A DNA stretch of 64,000 nt from Portulaca oleracea. Lineage: Eukaryota > Streptophyta > Magnoliopsida > Caryophyllales > Portulacaceae. The stretch is from NCBI GenBank assembly GCA_029582165.1, contig CM055882.1, positions 21,486,867 to 21,550,866 of the forward strand. The letters are read 5' to 3'. Of the stretch, positions 10,500 to 22,227 are shown piece by piece. The notes under the pieces were generated by a model. It was not told the DNA's origin. It saw nothing but the letters and a program-made list of their open reading frames with translations, and searched no databases. The position numbers and the translations under genes are program-made. Every line of letters begins with the position of its first letter. Position 1 is the stretch's first letter.

Positions 10500-11790
10500 C
10501 GTTTTCCATACTTCCATCAGTATAGCTCTAATGTCACTGCAGTTGTTGAGCAATTGACTCCACACAATATAATGTCAGCTACCTGACATCAAGTGTCCAT
10601 TTGGTGAAACTGGGTTGGATGGTTTGCCTTCTTGATCCGTTTATGACAATCCTTTCTGTTTTCACTTATATGCAGACTGTTAGAACTTACAACACATTTT
10701 GGGTTTTTGGCTAGTCTTATATTATTTTAGCATCTTCAGACCCTGGTTGTTGGATTCATGGGCACACATGATTTCGTAGACCTGTTTGCGGTTCTTATGA
10801 TATTTGTAGACCCTGCTTGCACAAAGACAATTTCTTTGACATTCACAATTATAGGTTACAATGCACAGTAGGATGCTGGAAGTGTTTTAGAAGCAATTTC
10901 AAAGGGCATACAGAATACTACTCTCATTGATAAGGAGAAACAAATGAGGAACATTAACTTTCAGATTCTGAGGTCTGCTCAGATCCTGCTGAAATAGCAA
11001 GGGGAAAAAGAGTAGATTTAGGGGTTTTGATTTCGATTCATCTATCTAGTTACCCGTTAGATTAGAGTAGGGAGAGGGGGGGAAAGAACATGGCCATTGT
11101 TGGCCTTCAAGCAACTCACGCAAACAACTAGCAAATAGGAACTCAACAAACATAAACGTAGATTTGAATCAGTTGAGCCCAATAAGGAAAATCAACATTG
11201 AATTGTACGTACCTAGAAACGAACTAGCACAACCCAGAATTGACAATCAACACTGCACAACGATACCTAGAAAGTTGGGAGAGCGGAAGAAGAACGAGAC
11301 ATACACAGATTGAATGAAACCAAAATCACATGAATTAGCAACATTAACCTAGAAGACAAAGATAGATGAATCGAAATCAAATACTCGAAATGAATGAAGT
11401 TTTTACATAAACCTAGAAATTGTTACCTTAGAAAAACCAACGAAAATTTGAAGACATAAAACATACACAATTTCTAAATCAATTATTTGAGGAGCCGAAC
11501 TTTTCAATCCAATGCCAAGCAAAAAGTCTCAGGAGCAAAAGGCAACAATGCCAGTAAGGGAGAAACTCACGACGGATGACGCTGGATAACCATTTTATTA
11601 TGCGACATTGTCACAGAGTGAGTAGCGGTAGTGATGCCAAAGGGTAGGTGGTTGGCGACGTGGTGTCAGTGATTGGGGATGGAGGGAGAGGATAAGAGGA
11701 GTAGAAGAAGCACAAGGAAGAAGATAGAGAAGTGTAAGGGAGAGAGAGAGAGAGAACGGTGGTGATGGTTATGGAGGTTTAGCTAGAGAA
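10500..11790 (-). ncRNA. Candidate spliced non-coding transcript or decayed gene, antisense strand
   Basis: Read on -, a pyrimidine-rich leader with (CT)n (about 11780-11640) precedes a possible donor GTC|GTGAGT near 11570. A strong-looking acceptor, TTCCCCTTGCTATTTCAG, lies near 11000, followed by an exon-like stretch toward 10700. Only very short open frames would result; the first ATG after the leader gives about 15 codons before a stop when spliced this way. It could equally be the 5' part of a dead gene or retroelement. The call rests only on splice-like signals and composition. Confidence 0.25.
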
Positions 11791-11834
11791 AGAAGAAGAA
11801 GAAGAAGAAGAAGAAGAAGAAGAAGAAGAAGAAA
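11788..11834. repeat. (GAA)n microsatellite
   Basis: About 15 uninterrupted GAA/AGA units, read as TTC repeats in the leader of the candidate minus-strand transcript. Confidence 0.9.
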
Positions 11835-12031
11835 TATGAGCATTTAGGAAGCACAATCTTTTTTACTCAAAACCCAAAATAAAAGAATCCCCCATGGAAT
11901 TTTGGTCAGATTCCTTCGAAGTAGTACCTGGAAATCTTTAGCAAAAAAAGTTAAGGTATCCCTGAATTATTTTGTAAAGTCACGCGCTAAAGTAGTTACT
12001 ATAAGAGTTCTCAACATAGTTTATTGTTTAA

Positions 12032-12874
12032 GGGGGTGTTTGACAACCAGCTGTTGGCTGTTGGTTATTTTGTTAGCTGTTTGACTTTTTGGTTGTTTTG
12101 TTAGTTGTTTTTGTTAGTTGCTTGTATTAACTATTTGTGTAAGAAATGTTTGGTAGTGTTGGTTGTTTGTAGTATGATCTTTTTGCTTAATTTCCAATTA
12201 TACCCTTAGTTTTATTTTCAGTATTTTTTTACATTATGATTTCTTAATTCATCTTTCAGTTTTTTCCTCCATATTTCTAGTTTTTTTCTGTCATATTTGA
12301 GAGTTCAACAAATAATCACTAAAAATTCATATTTGTATTAATAGGCTAATAACTAAATTGTTCATCAATTACCAAATTTTCTTGATTAATAAGACTAAAA
12401 TTTGTATCCCAATTTACCTTTACAATTTAATGTTGATATTTTATAAACATTTATCCCAAATTTACTTTAAAGTTTTTATTAATTGCAAAGATATTTTGTA
12501 TTTGAACATTGCGAATACCAACATGGTAATCTACACTATAAACAACCAAAATAATTTGGATGATGATTTTGGTAGAAGATGGAAGAAAAATTAGAAGAAA
12601 CAAGCTTGAATAATTTGGATCACAATTTTTATAATTTTTATGAAGTGTTTGGTTAACATGGTAATTTACATTCCAAATAGCCCAAAGCCATTTACAAAAA
12701 GCTACTCTTAGTAACTTTTTACAAAATAGTTTTTTGGGGGTAAAAACTACTTCAATCCACCAGCCCACCAAACACTCCAAATTGGTTTTTTGAATAGTCA
12801 AACAGCCAAAGAGTCCCCAAAAAGTCATTTTCTCAAAAAATCTATCCAAAAAGTCAGACATCAAACATTCTCCA
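12032..12874. mobile_element. Probable Tourist-like MITE
   Basis: Bounded by TAA at 12029-12031 and 12875-12877. The left end is GGGGGTGTTTGACAACC and the right end is TCAAACATTCTCCA, an imperfect inverted match of the GTGTTTGA core. A CTGTTTGACTTTTTGG-type sub-terminal block occurs in both ends. An internal GTGTTTGGTTAAC (about 12645) hints at a second nested end. The open frame 12451-12936 on - is non-coding chance. Confidence 0.4.
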
Positions 12875-13466
12875 TAATTCTTAGTTAAAATAATTAGCAT
12901 CTCACATTGGTGAAAATTGTGCAATCGGTGGGCCATATTGTCAGGGACGATTTAGTAGCATGCACTCACAACTTAAAGCTTACGCTAGTTACTCCTCAAA
13001 TAGAGATTAGCGGGCAGGCCTAGTCACCCCTTTATTAAAACAAAACCATACTCCACAAATTCCTTGATACGCCGCAAGTGCACTGGTTAGATGGAAGTAT
13101 GTATCAAGGTTGTTCTCACAGGAACTTCTCTCAACTACACATCAAACTAGTCTCCTATGTAATCACTAAATCGTTCGGGGTTTAGTTTAGATTAATATAA
13201 TTCTACTTCTAATAAATTCTAATGGCAAAGAAAGCAACAAATCACACAATTTACAAGGTAAAATCAATGAGGAAAAACGTTCAGGGGATAAGCCAAAGTC
13301 ACTCTATGAATTAATCATGTGGATTGAACTCGTATGTAACTAATTTGATACATTTTAGGGATGATAATCACATAATTTAATTCTATCGTAGCAAGCTTTT
13401 AACAATGAAATGAATTGCTTAGCAAAATCAATCACCTACTTTTGTAGTTAATTTAATTTTAACTAA

Positions 13467-13670
13467 GGATGTGTTTGGTGCAAAGGAAAACAGTTTTTCT
13501 TGTAAAATCATTTTCTTTGAAAATGATTTTCTTTAAATATTTTCCTGTGTTAAGTACAGAGGAAAATGATTTTTTTGGAAAACGATTTTCACCTGTTTGA
13601 CAATAAAAAGATAGAGATTAAAATGCGTGTGTGAAAGAGAGTGGTGGAAAGGAAGAGAAAGAAAGAAGAT

Positions 13671-13736
<66 letters not shown>

Positions 13737-13823
13737 CAGAGAAAGAGAGATAGATATTAAAAAGGGTGCAGGAAAGAAAGTGGTGGAGAGAGAGAAATAT
13801 TAAAATAGGTATATGAGAGAGAG

Positions 13824-13874
<51 letters not shown>

Positions 13875-14182
13875 AAAACGGGTGCAGAAGAGAGAGTGGT
13901 GGAAGAAAGAAAAAAGAGAGAGAAGATATTAAAATGGGTGTATGAGAGAAAGTGGTGTGGAGAAAGAAAGATGAGAGAGAGAGAGAGAGAGAGAGAGACA
14001 AAGAGGGAGAAATATTCAAATTGGTGTGTGAGAGAGAACGAAAGAAGAGAGAGAAGGAGGGAGAAAATGATTTTCCCTTTACAAAGGAGTAAGGGAAAAT
14101 CATTTTCTTGGGAAATAGTTTTCTCCATTCTTCGGTCACCAGACACCGGAAAATGGGAAAATCATTCCAACCAAACACACCC
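13467..14182. mobile_element. Tourist-like MITE inside the LTR; empty site preserved in the sister LTR
   Basis: Ends are GGATGTGTTTGGTGC and CCAACCAAACACACCC, flanked by TAA (13464-13466, 14183-14185). The homologous LTR at 33725-33745 lacks it and reads through AACTAAGTTAAAG, giving an internal empty-site control. The interior has a (GATA)n run (13671-13736) and several (GA)n blocks (about 13826-13868 and 13977-13997). The open frames here arise from these repeats. Confidence 0.8.
13671..13736. repeat. (GATA)n microsatellite
   Basis: About 16 tandem GATA units inside the MITE. Confidence 0.95.
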
Positions 14183-15385
14183 TAAATTAAAGATCGAATT
14201 ATCAAAAGACCCCTAATTACAAAATCCTTTATATCTAGTTCATTTCATAACTAGTTTAATAATAAGGTTTCCGATTATCGAATTTCTACTTTCGGTACTT
14301 CACTCAACAATCTAAATCCGTATCTTTGATGGCCAATCAAAAACAATGACATACATAACCAAAGGCTAAATAAAATGCATTCAAACTAGATTAATACTTG
14401 TTCAATCCAACAAAACATAATTCATGAAAGCAATAAACAGGGTTTATCCCCTAAACTAAATAAAACTACTCACTATTCATGTTTAAACTACAAAACACAT
14501 AAAAATCTATACTAGAAAGCGTGGGAAAACTATAAGAATAAGAAATAAACTAAGTATGGAATAGGTCCTTGCTTGAAATGATGGTATATTGGGACTTTTG
14601 CTCCTCCACTTCAATGGAAAACTTGGAATCGATCTTCAAACTCAACTCAATCACTATATTCTTGCACTATCAATGGAATATGGGTGATTATAGATGAAGA
14701 TAGTGATGAATGTGGCAATGAAGGATAGTAATTGCGGGCATGAATACCCAACAAAATAACGAGAATCGCAATTATATAGCAATAATGGGGACTTGAAATG
14801 GCATTTTGCAATAAACTGGGATCAACATGGTCCTTACCAGGTCAACACAGTTCGTGTTGACCCCAACACGACCCCTGTTGCCTGGCCACGGGTTGTGTTG
14901 CTCCCAAGGACTCCTTTTTTGCTTCTCTGGACCCTAGCTCGGGTCGTTTTGGCCTTCTAAGCACCCGTGTTGGGCTCATGAGTCTTCTTTCACGTTGTTG
15001 GGCCTTAGTTTGGGCTTTTGGGGTCGATTTCTTCTCCTATTTTTGAGCTTATGATCTCCTTGGATGTACATACTTGACTTCAACTTGGTTTTCATCTTCA
15101 TTTCTCCTCAATTTCCTTTAAAAATATACCAACCAAGCATAAAGTGAGAAATTTGGGTATAAAATAATATAAACATATCGAAAATCACCCAAATACACAC
15201 CAAATCATCCAGGTTCACACATATATCAATTACATTCATCAAATCTCCCCATGTTTGCTTGTCCCTAAGCAAGGTAAGACTCACAAATAAAATGGAAAAT
15301 AAAGACAAGAACGAAAAAGATAAAATAAACGAGACAAAATGACTCAAGAAAAAGGTTTCCAAAGGAAAATGAAAATTTATTTACA

Positions 15386-17230
15386 AATCTCCTCAGGAAA
15401 ACATTAATAAGACATTCAATTAATCGAACTTAATCAGGCATAGCCCAAGTATGAAAGAAAGTCTATATACAAGAAAAAATGAAGCCTTAGAAAGATTTAC
15501 AAAAACTATACGTATCAAGTTCAAACTAGTCTCCCTCTCTAATCTCAAATGAAACAGGCAAACACACAATAAGAATGAAACTAGGTAATTAGAGAGCTTC
15601 CTCACTTTAGAGAGTGTGGAAACACTCCTCTCATGTGTTTAAATATAAATAAATCGATGAAGGTACACTCAATACTCAATCCAAAGTAACATTATACCAT
15701 AAGCTTGCAAATAATTTCAATTCTCTACTGCTAATATGCAATGCACAATGATAATCAAGAGGACTTTCAAATGGGTTGTAATGGGAAGGTTAAGGGTAAG
15801 AAGTGGAAATATAATTTGGGAAAGTGGAGCTGAAAGCCTAAGCGTAGAGCTTTAAACCTGATCAAATTATTCAATAAGAACAACCACCCACTTACATTCA
15901 GAATAAAGCATCCCCAAAATTAAGTGGAAAACGCCTCAAATCAAAGAAAACAAAATAACAAACTACTTTACTTCTTTTTTTGTTTTTCATTTTCTTTATT
16001 TCTCTTTATTTTTCTTTATTTTTTTTCCTCTTTTTTTCTTCTCATATTCAAAATGAATAACAACTCAAAGCAAATATATATACAAAGTAAGATAAATCTC
16101 TAACTCAACTCATATCAAGCTATAATGGGGAGCAATTTCATGAATTTCTCAATTTCACAACATCCCCAACAAAACCAAACTACAAACACACCACAATCAA
16201 CTCAACCCAACTTTACACTCTAAAACACTACAAGCATTGACTTAAGGTTAGGAAATTATAAATTAGGCCAAGGCTTTTGATATAGGTAATCAAAAGAAAG
16301 AGTAATTAAAGGTTTTTGATATAGGCCAAGGCTTTGTAGCTTATATATATAAAAGAATGCCTATATCATATTATCAACACACAAGCAAAAATACAGTTTT
16401 AAAGAGATACATTGCAAGTTCTAGTGAATGAAACTAAGGACAAGTCACACATGGAAAATGAGACTAATAAAAATAATTAGTCATTCAGGCTTCATGGTCT
16501 CACGGGTTAAAGCTCTCAAATAAACTCAGCTCAAGTAGAACTATATGTACTAAACATATTCCAAAAGATCATAGAAGAGGTAATCAATGATCATTTCAAA
16601 GTATAATTCTTAACTCTCTAAGTTTTCATAATCTCTTTTCAACACTCTTGTTCACAAAGGGGTTACTCAAGATTAAATCTAATTAAAAGAAAACTTATCT
16701 AGCTTATATTCATCACCGGAAGAGTTATTCACTAATCCTAACCTTATCCTAATCTTTTCTGGTCTTTTTAATTTCTTCTTTTCGATTTTTTATTTTTTTA
16801 TTTTTTTTATTTTTCTGAATTTTCTGAATTTTTCATTTTTTTCATTTTTTTCAAAAACTAAAAACAAAAGGCAAATGAAAAACTAGAAAAGAAGAAACTA
16901 GAAACTAAAGAAAGAAAAGAAATAAAAAAATAAGATAAAACTAACTAATGCAAAACTAGGTGAATGCAAGAATTTTACAAATGAAATACTAAAAATTAGG
17001 AAAATCAAAAGGGAAAAACAAGTATACAACAAAGGAAACCTTTAGAAATGAAAACTCAAACTAAAAACTAAACTAAAAATAAAAAATAAAAGAACAAAAA
17101 GTTAAAGAAAATCAAAATAAAATTGTATACACAAAGATGATGACTCAATTTTTTTAGATTATCCCCCTACCCCGCAATGCTTAGACAAAGCATTGTCCTC
17201 AATGCATAAATTAATAAGAAACTAGCACGA
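15386..17230 (-). mobile_element. Non-coding 3' internal region of element A with PPT
   Basis: No gene. Read on -, a purine-rich CTGAGGAGATT directly precedes the LTR start TGTAAATAAA (15385) and is the likely polypurine tract. The region is A/T-rich with long T and A runs (about 15970-16060 and 16760-17120). At its right edge is a hairpin with arms CAATGCTT/AAGCATTG (17175-17195), next to CATTGAGGACAATG, a block commonly found before the 3' end of Athila elements. Confidence 0.65.
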
Positions 17231-18278
17231 AGGAGGCACAAAAATGGTCACTGCGGCGGAGGAGGTGCTAGGTAAAGATTGTTGTGCGGGCACTTCAATT
17301 GCCAATCACGCATCGCTTGCATTATTTCGAGCATGCGTGCTTGCTTGGAAGCTTGGGCATCCAACCTCTCAAAAAGGCGAGTTTGGTTTGGCAAAAGTTG
17401 GTCCGAGGTGGACCGGAAATACGCAAACTCGTTTTCGTAATAAGTTTTAAGAGAGGCGTGGTCCGCTCGAAGAGAATTAAAATTATTTGGAAAATCAAAC
17501 GCGGGGGGACCACCTTAATTGTTCTCGCCACCAATGCGACCTGGCCTTTTTGGGCATTCAGCGGAGGAACAAGGTCGGGAATGGGCATGTTTGGGAGAAA
17601 AAGAATGTTCAGGAGTTTTGGATTGTCAAATTCGGATGAGATAACCTCATCACTTCATTATTTGGGTAAACCCACCAAACTTCTTCCCCTCTTAACTTGC
17701 ACATTTTCATTGCACTTATAATAATCCTACCATCTAAGGTCATCGGATCCTCTACCCTATCTCGCTCATGACGAGCCAAATCCCAACCAAAATGCCTAGC
17801 TAATATTGTAATCAAACCACCCACAACAATGCCACCCTTAGTCCGAGAAGTAAGTCTAGCTAGATGTACGACAAAAAGAGCGGCGGGGTTCACATCAGGT
17901 TTTCAACATACATTCCTCAAACCGTATAGAATTTAGCTAAAGCCGCTACATTCATGTTATGTCCCCTCCCGAACAAACCACATGCTAGGACACGCTGAGT
18001 ATAACGTAACACAGGGTTCCAGATGTGGGTACATTTAGACCTACTAGGATCATAATCGTTCCTAGTCGTGGTGGATCTCCGAAACTCATTCGGATTCCAC
18101 TCATCTGAAGGGGGTACATCTCTTTTAGTAGGGTCGGGAACATTAGGTAAACAAAAGATTTAAGCAAACCGAGCTAGAGTCAGACTATAGGATTTCTCTT
18201 CTAGTTGGAACTCAATCTTTCCATCCTGGGTTCGATGATTAACCTCAAAAGTTCTAAGCACCTCGAGGGTAAGGTTCC
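17230..18278 (-). pseudogene. Env-like / plant-transposon-protein ORF of element A, C-terminal part, broken
   Basis: Translation on - gives recognisable blocks of the ORF that follows pol in Athila elements. One is GKIEFQLEEKSYSLTLARFA near 18240-18170. Others are MNPAALFVVHLARLTSRTKG and GGIVVGGLITILARHFGWDL within the open frame 17609-17893. Stops and shifts interrupt it, and its N-terminal part is cut off at 18278/18279, where a foreign LTR begins. The function of this ORF is unproven even in intact elements; the env-like name is positional. Confidence 0.6.
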
Positions 18279-19610
18279 TGACAGGGCCGCAAGCGCATGG
18301 GTACTATTGTATCAATGTCAAGGTCGATCCCACATGGACTTATCCTAGTAACGCAATGAACTATCCCTTTACTTAATTGCTAAGCCAATCGGGTTTGATG
18401 ATTTTTAATGATTTCTAACGAACTAACTAAAACTAAGGTCGAGAGGAACAATTGAGCTTGAGGTAGTTCAATGGATGAAGGCTTCTAGGATTTTACTCAC
18501 CTAACAATAGGGTCTAAAAGACAAGTTAAAGCATGCGCAAGAAAGTAACTCAAACGAATCAAGAATCGATAACCTCTAAATTCTATCGCCCTTTCGATGC
18601 TAAATAGAATTATCCTGACTAACCTAATCAACAACTTTCGTCTGCCTTTCAGGTTAAACAGAATTGAAGGTCTCAAAAAGTCAGGTTATCAAACGATCCC
18701 CAAGTTTACTACTCCTTTTTTAACTTTCGTAAGCCTAGGTAGACAGGTTGGTAGTCAGATTCCCCTAATTCACCTTTCGGTACTTCTCAAATTAATCTCA
18801 GAATTGCAAACATCCAAGGCCTTAAGAACATTCGTAAGCATGAAAAACGCAACCTTTTATTGATTCAATTAAGAATTCAAGTACAAACTAAAACATTCTA
18901 ATCAAACACCATAATGTTGGTTCATAATACCCTAGAAAGAACAAATCTACTCACAAATATTCATCGGAAACAAGAAATACGTCCTAAACATGATAATTAA
19001 TTCTAGAACTAAGAAAGAAATATAAGAAGAGTAAAGCAAACACTAGGAAGAATTCCGTAGAATCTCTCGATCTCCGGGCGGAAAAGACTTCACGAGTGTC
19101 GTGCGCTTCCTCTCGAATCCCAATTCTTCAAATTCTTCGGATTGATTCTTGAAGGATGGAGGTGTTTTGATGATCAATTACTCAAGAAGCTCTCTCTTTT
19201 TCTGCGCAAAATGAATGATCCACGGCGCCTCTCTTCTCTTCCCCTTCTATCTCCGCAAAAATAACCGCCAAAGCTAGGATATAGCAGCCACTACGGTCCG
19301 TGGCTGTCACCACAGGCTGCCCGTGGTTGGCGCTGCCTGGCCGTTCTCTGCTTGTTTCTTGCTGAAATTTGTACCACTGTCTGATCAACAGTAGTTGATG
19401 CCCGTCGTACCCTTGGTCTTGCCAAATATACTCCTAAACACGACTTTTTGCCCTTGAATCTGCAAATCTGTACCAAAAAGAAAAAGAAACACTTTAGGGG
19501 TTTTTCACAACCTTTTTTCCCTCTTTTTTTTTTTCACGAAATGTTTTCAAATTTTAGCAAAAACTAGGAAAAATAAAAACAAAAATGCTAGGTAGTCTAC
19601 CCTTGAAACA
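18279..19610 (-). mobile_element. Athila-type LTR (family C), left end of inner element
   Basis: Plus strand starts TGACAGGGCCGCAAGCGCAT and ends ACCCTTGAAACA; a purine-rich PPT-like run follows on - (19611-19640). Its palindromic word cluster is at 19286-19340: AGCCACTACGGTCCGTGGCT (19286-19305), then CCAC...GTGG. A TATA-like GCTATATCC sits immediately downstream on -. It does not match the LTR at the other end of the inner element. Confidence 0.6.
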
Positions 19611-20387
19611 TAAATATCTCCCCTCCCCCCACACTTAAAATGCCACAATGTCCTCATTATGGGAAAGGTGTCGCATGAAGGGTAGAAAACCTACTAAAAA
19701 CAAAAACACAAAAACAACTAGCAAGTAAAAGTGGTGGCGACCCTAGCCCACACGACTCTAACAGCAATATAATCCCAACACAAACACTTAATGGGACTCG
19801 CCACCCAAAAAGAAAATCAAGCATGCAACATGGGTAAAAATATATACATGTCAAAGAGAGCGGAAAGAAGTTACCTTGAGGTCTTCAATTAGAACAAACT
19901 CAATCCGCGATCCAAGGAACATCACACTTTAGGTTAGAGATAATCAAGTAAAATATCCTAAGTATGAGTGTTCACATGAAAGATTAAAAGAAAAACAAAA
20001 GTATATACAAGACACTGCTAACTAAAGAACTAAAGAAAAACTAGGGACCACGACTTAAGCAACTAAGAACATGCCAGAGAGAAGTGAAGCGATAAATGCG
20101 AGACAACCAAACTATGGGAAAAAGGAACTCAACAGAACCAAACAAAGCGAAAAATTTCCCTAAACTTCCCTATAAAGGACCCCCCACACTTATCTAACAT
20201 TATTAATGTGTATGAAAACAATTAAGAGAGTAAAGTGGGGGGTGGGGACACTTACAATTCACTGCTCGGATCCTCCTGGTGGAGGATATGGATAATAAGG
20301 GAAATAGGTGGGATAATGGGGGTTTATATAATTGTCCGATGCCGGGATGTGGCCGGCTACGGAGTAGTGGTGGTAACCCCAATCGCG
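19611..20387 (-). mobile_element. 3' internal region of inner element with PPT
   Basis: Read on -, it has two G-rich runs of the AAGTGTGGGGGG kind (about 20180-20170 and 19640-19620). The second is followed directly by the family C LTR and is the likely PPT; a GAGGACATTG block precedes it. No gene is seen. Confidence 0.6.
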
Positions 20388-20994
20388 CTAGTATTGGTTT
20401 TGTTGTTGGAAGTACTCCTTGTGCCGTTGGAGATGTGCGTGCACATCGTTGAGCGTAGATTGCTGGGCACATAACAAATCTTGTTGGGTCTCCAGTAGAT
20501 TGTATTGACCTAGGAGTAAGGTTCGTTGCTCTCGAAAATCTACTCTCATCTGCTCGAATTGAGAGCTGAGTTGCCTAAGTGAAGCTTCCCATGGTTGAGT
20601 GTCTCCTCCTCCTCCTCCTCCTCCTCCTCCTCCTCCTCCTCCTCCTCCTCCTCCTCCTCCTTCTTCTTCTTCTTCTTCTTCTTCTTCTTCTTCTTCTTCT
20701 TCTTCTTCTTCTTCTTCTTCTTCTTCTTCTTCTTCTTCTTCTTCTTCTTCTTCTTCTTCTTCTTCTTCTTCTTCTTCTCCTCCTCCTCCTCCTCCTCCTC
20801 CTCTTCCTCCTCCCCCTCCTTCTTCTTCTCCCCCTCCTTCTTCTTCTCCTCCTCCTCCTCCTCCTCCTCCTCCTCCTCCTCCTCCTCCTCCTCCTCCTCC
20901 TCCTTCTTCTTCTTCTTCTTCTTCTTCTTCTTCTTCTTCTTCTTCTTCTTCTTCTTCTTCTTCTTCTTCTTCTTCTTCTTCTTCTTCTTCTTCT

Positions 20995-21041
<47 letters not shown>

Positions 21042-22227
21042 TTCTTCTTCTTCTTCTTCTTCTTCTTCTTCTTCTTCTTCTTCTTCTTCTTCTTCTTCTT
21101 CTTCTTCTTCTTCTTCTTCTTCTTCTTCTTCTCCAGGCACATCCGGGACACCAACCTTCCGGTAGCCACCATAATCTTGGCCACACGGCCAATTGTTGGG
21201 TTTGGTGATATCGAGCCATTCCTTGGCTTGCTCCGGGACAAGATATATAAAAGTTTTGTTCTCACCATGCCCGTGTAAGTAGATGATATGGTTTGGGTCT
21301 TTGGCAAGGATGTCCATCTTTTGCAGCCGCACTATGTCTATAGGGTTCGGGAAATACCTCGGTGTCCACCTGTCAAGGAAGTCACCAAATCCTTGCTGTC
21401 AGAGAAAGTGATAGATGATGTGGCCCATACCTATCGTGGTGGGCCGGCCTTCCGAGCTGATCTCTCGGAGACAGTGGAGAATGCAGGACCCCGTGTTAAC
21501 TCGGCGACCACCAACAACATTGAAAATGATAAATATGTCATCCTTCCGAACATTTGGTCGCCCATCGTCTAACCTGAATACTGAACTCGTCATTATCCTA
21601 TGTAGAATGCGGAAAGACAAATTGCAAAAGTCCCTCGCTGTTGAATTGCGGGGGCAATGATACGTTATTCGTCCATCCCCTTATTCGACATGCACCCGTG
21701 TCCAACATGTCAACTTCCTCATTGCTTCTTGCTCATCGAAGTTTTCACACCGATCATAGAACTTACCATCTGTAGGTAGACTCAACGTTTCACACAAATC
21801 CTTGATTGTGCATTTCTTCTACTGATTCGCAACCCTATACCCAAATTCAACTTCCTTGGACCATCCTTATAAACCCATAACGAGCTTAAGAACTCGAGGA
21901 CAGGTTGATCAACAATCGACTCATCAATTTTGAGAAATTCCTTCGATCCAAGAGTTCGAATGAAGTACCGGAAACTAGGTTTGCAAAATATGGCTTTGAC
22001 TGTTGCCGCATCATAAATATCGGGTACACAGATTTTTCTTTCCTAGAGCTTCAAATACCGTTGTTTATGAATACCATCCCGGAAGTAACCTTAGCCCTTG
22101 GATTACTCTGAATTAGAGTAGCCGGTTGAGCCCTACATTGATCCCTCCCGGAAAAAGATGGTTCCGGTGGTGGTGATGGTGGTGGAGGGGCTTCTTTTAC
22201 GCGTGAGCGCTTTCTTCTACTCATGAT
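20388..22227 (-). pseudogene. Env-like ORF of inner Athila-type element, broken and repeat-expanded
   Basis: A start on - at 22227 begins MSRRKRSRVKEAPPPPPSPP. Later pieces include GPAFSTVSE (about 21475) and the open C-terminal part 21332-20388 (KTFIYLVPEQAKEWLDITKP and, at the end, LLETQQDLLCAQQSTLNDVH, a glutamine-rich coiled-coil-like tail). Several stops and shifts lie between 22120 and 21350. In the C-terminal part a run of Glu and Gly codons has expanded into a 530-bp triplet tract. It is positionally equivalent to the ORF at 17230-18278. Confidence 0.55.
20602..21134. repeat. Giant (TCC/TTC)n tract, ~530 bp, strictly pyrimidine on +
   Basis: Uninterrupted TCC and TTC units form alternating homogeneous blocks (TCC, TTC, TCC, TTC), with no purine on + across the tract. 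It keeps all six frames open, which explains several overlapping long ORFs of poly-Glu, Lys, Arg, Leu, Ser or Phe. In the retroelement frame (-) it reads Glu and Gly. Confidence 0.97.

Larger units (their letters stand above)
13065..15385 (-). mobile_element. 3' LTR of Athila-type element A (contains a MITE)
   Basis: The plus strand begins TTGATACGCCGCAAGTGCAC and ends TTTATTTACA. It aligns along its length with 33336-34950 apart from the 716-bp MITE at 13467-14182. A cluster of palindromic words lies at about 14820-14975, including arms GTCAACAC/GTGTTGAC around AGTTC (14841-14861). A TATA-like TATATAAT (read on -) sits just downstream in transcription sense, near 14777. A hairpin TTGCTT-GTCCCT-AAGCAA lies at 15255-15272. 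Confidence 0.85.

Noticed and set aside
13757..14216. Ser/Leu-rich or Arg/Glu-rich ORFs
   Set aside because: Translations of GA microsatellites inside a MITE.
20388..21332. Five overlapping very long ORFs of poly-Glu, Lys, Arg, Leu, Phe or Ser
   Set aside because: They all arise from one stop-free TCC/TTC tract. Only the Glu/Gly frame has retroelement text on both sides, and that ORF is broken upstream.
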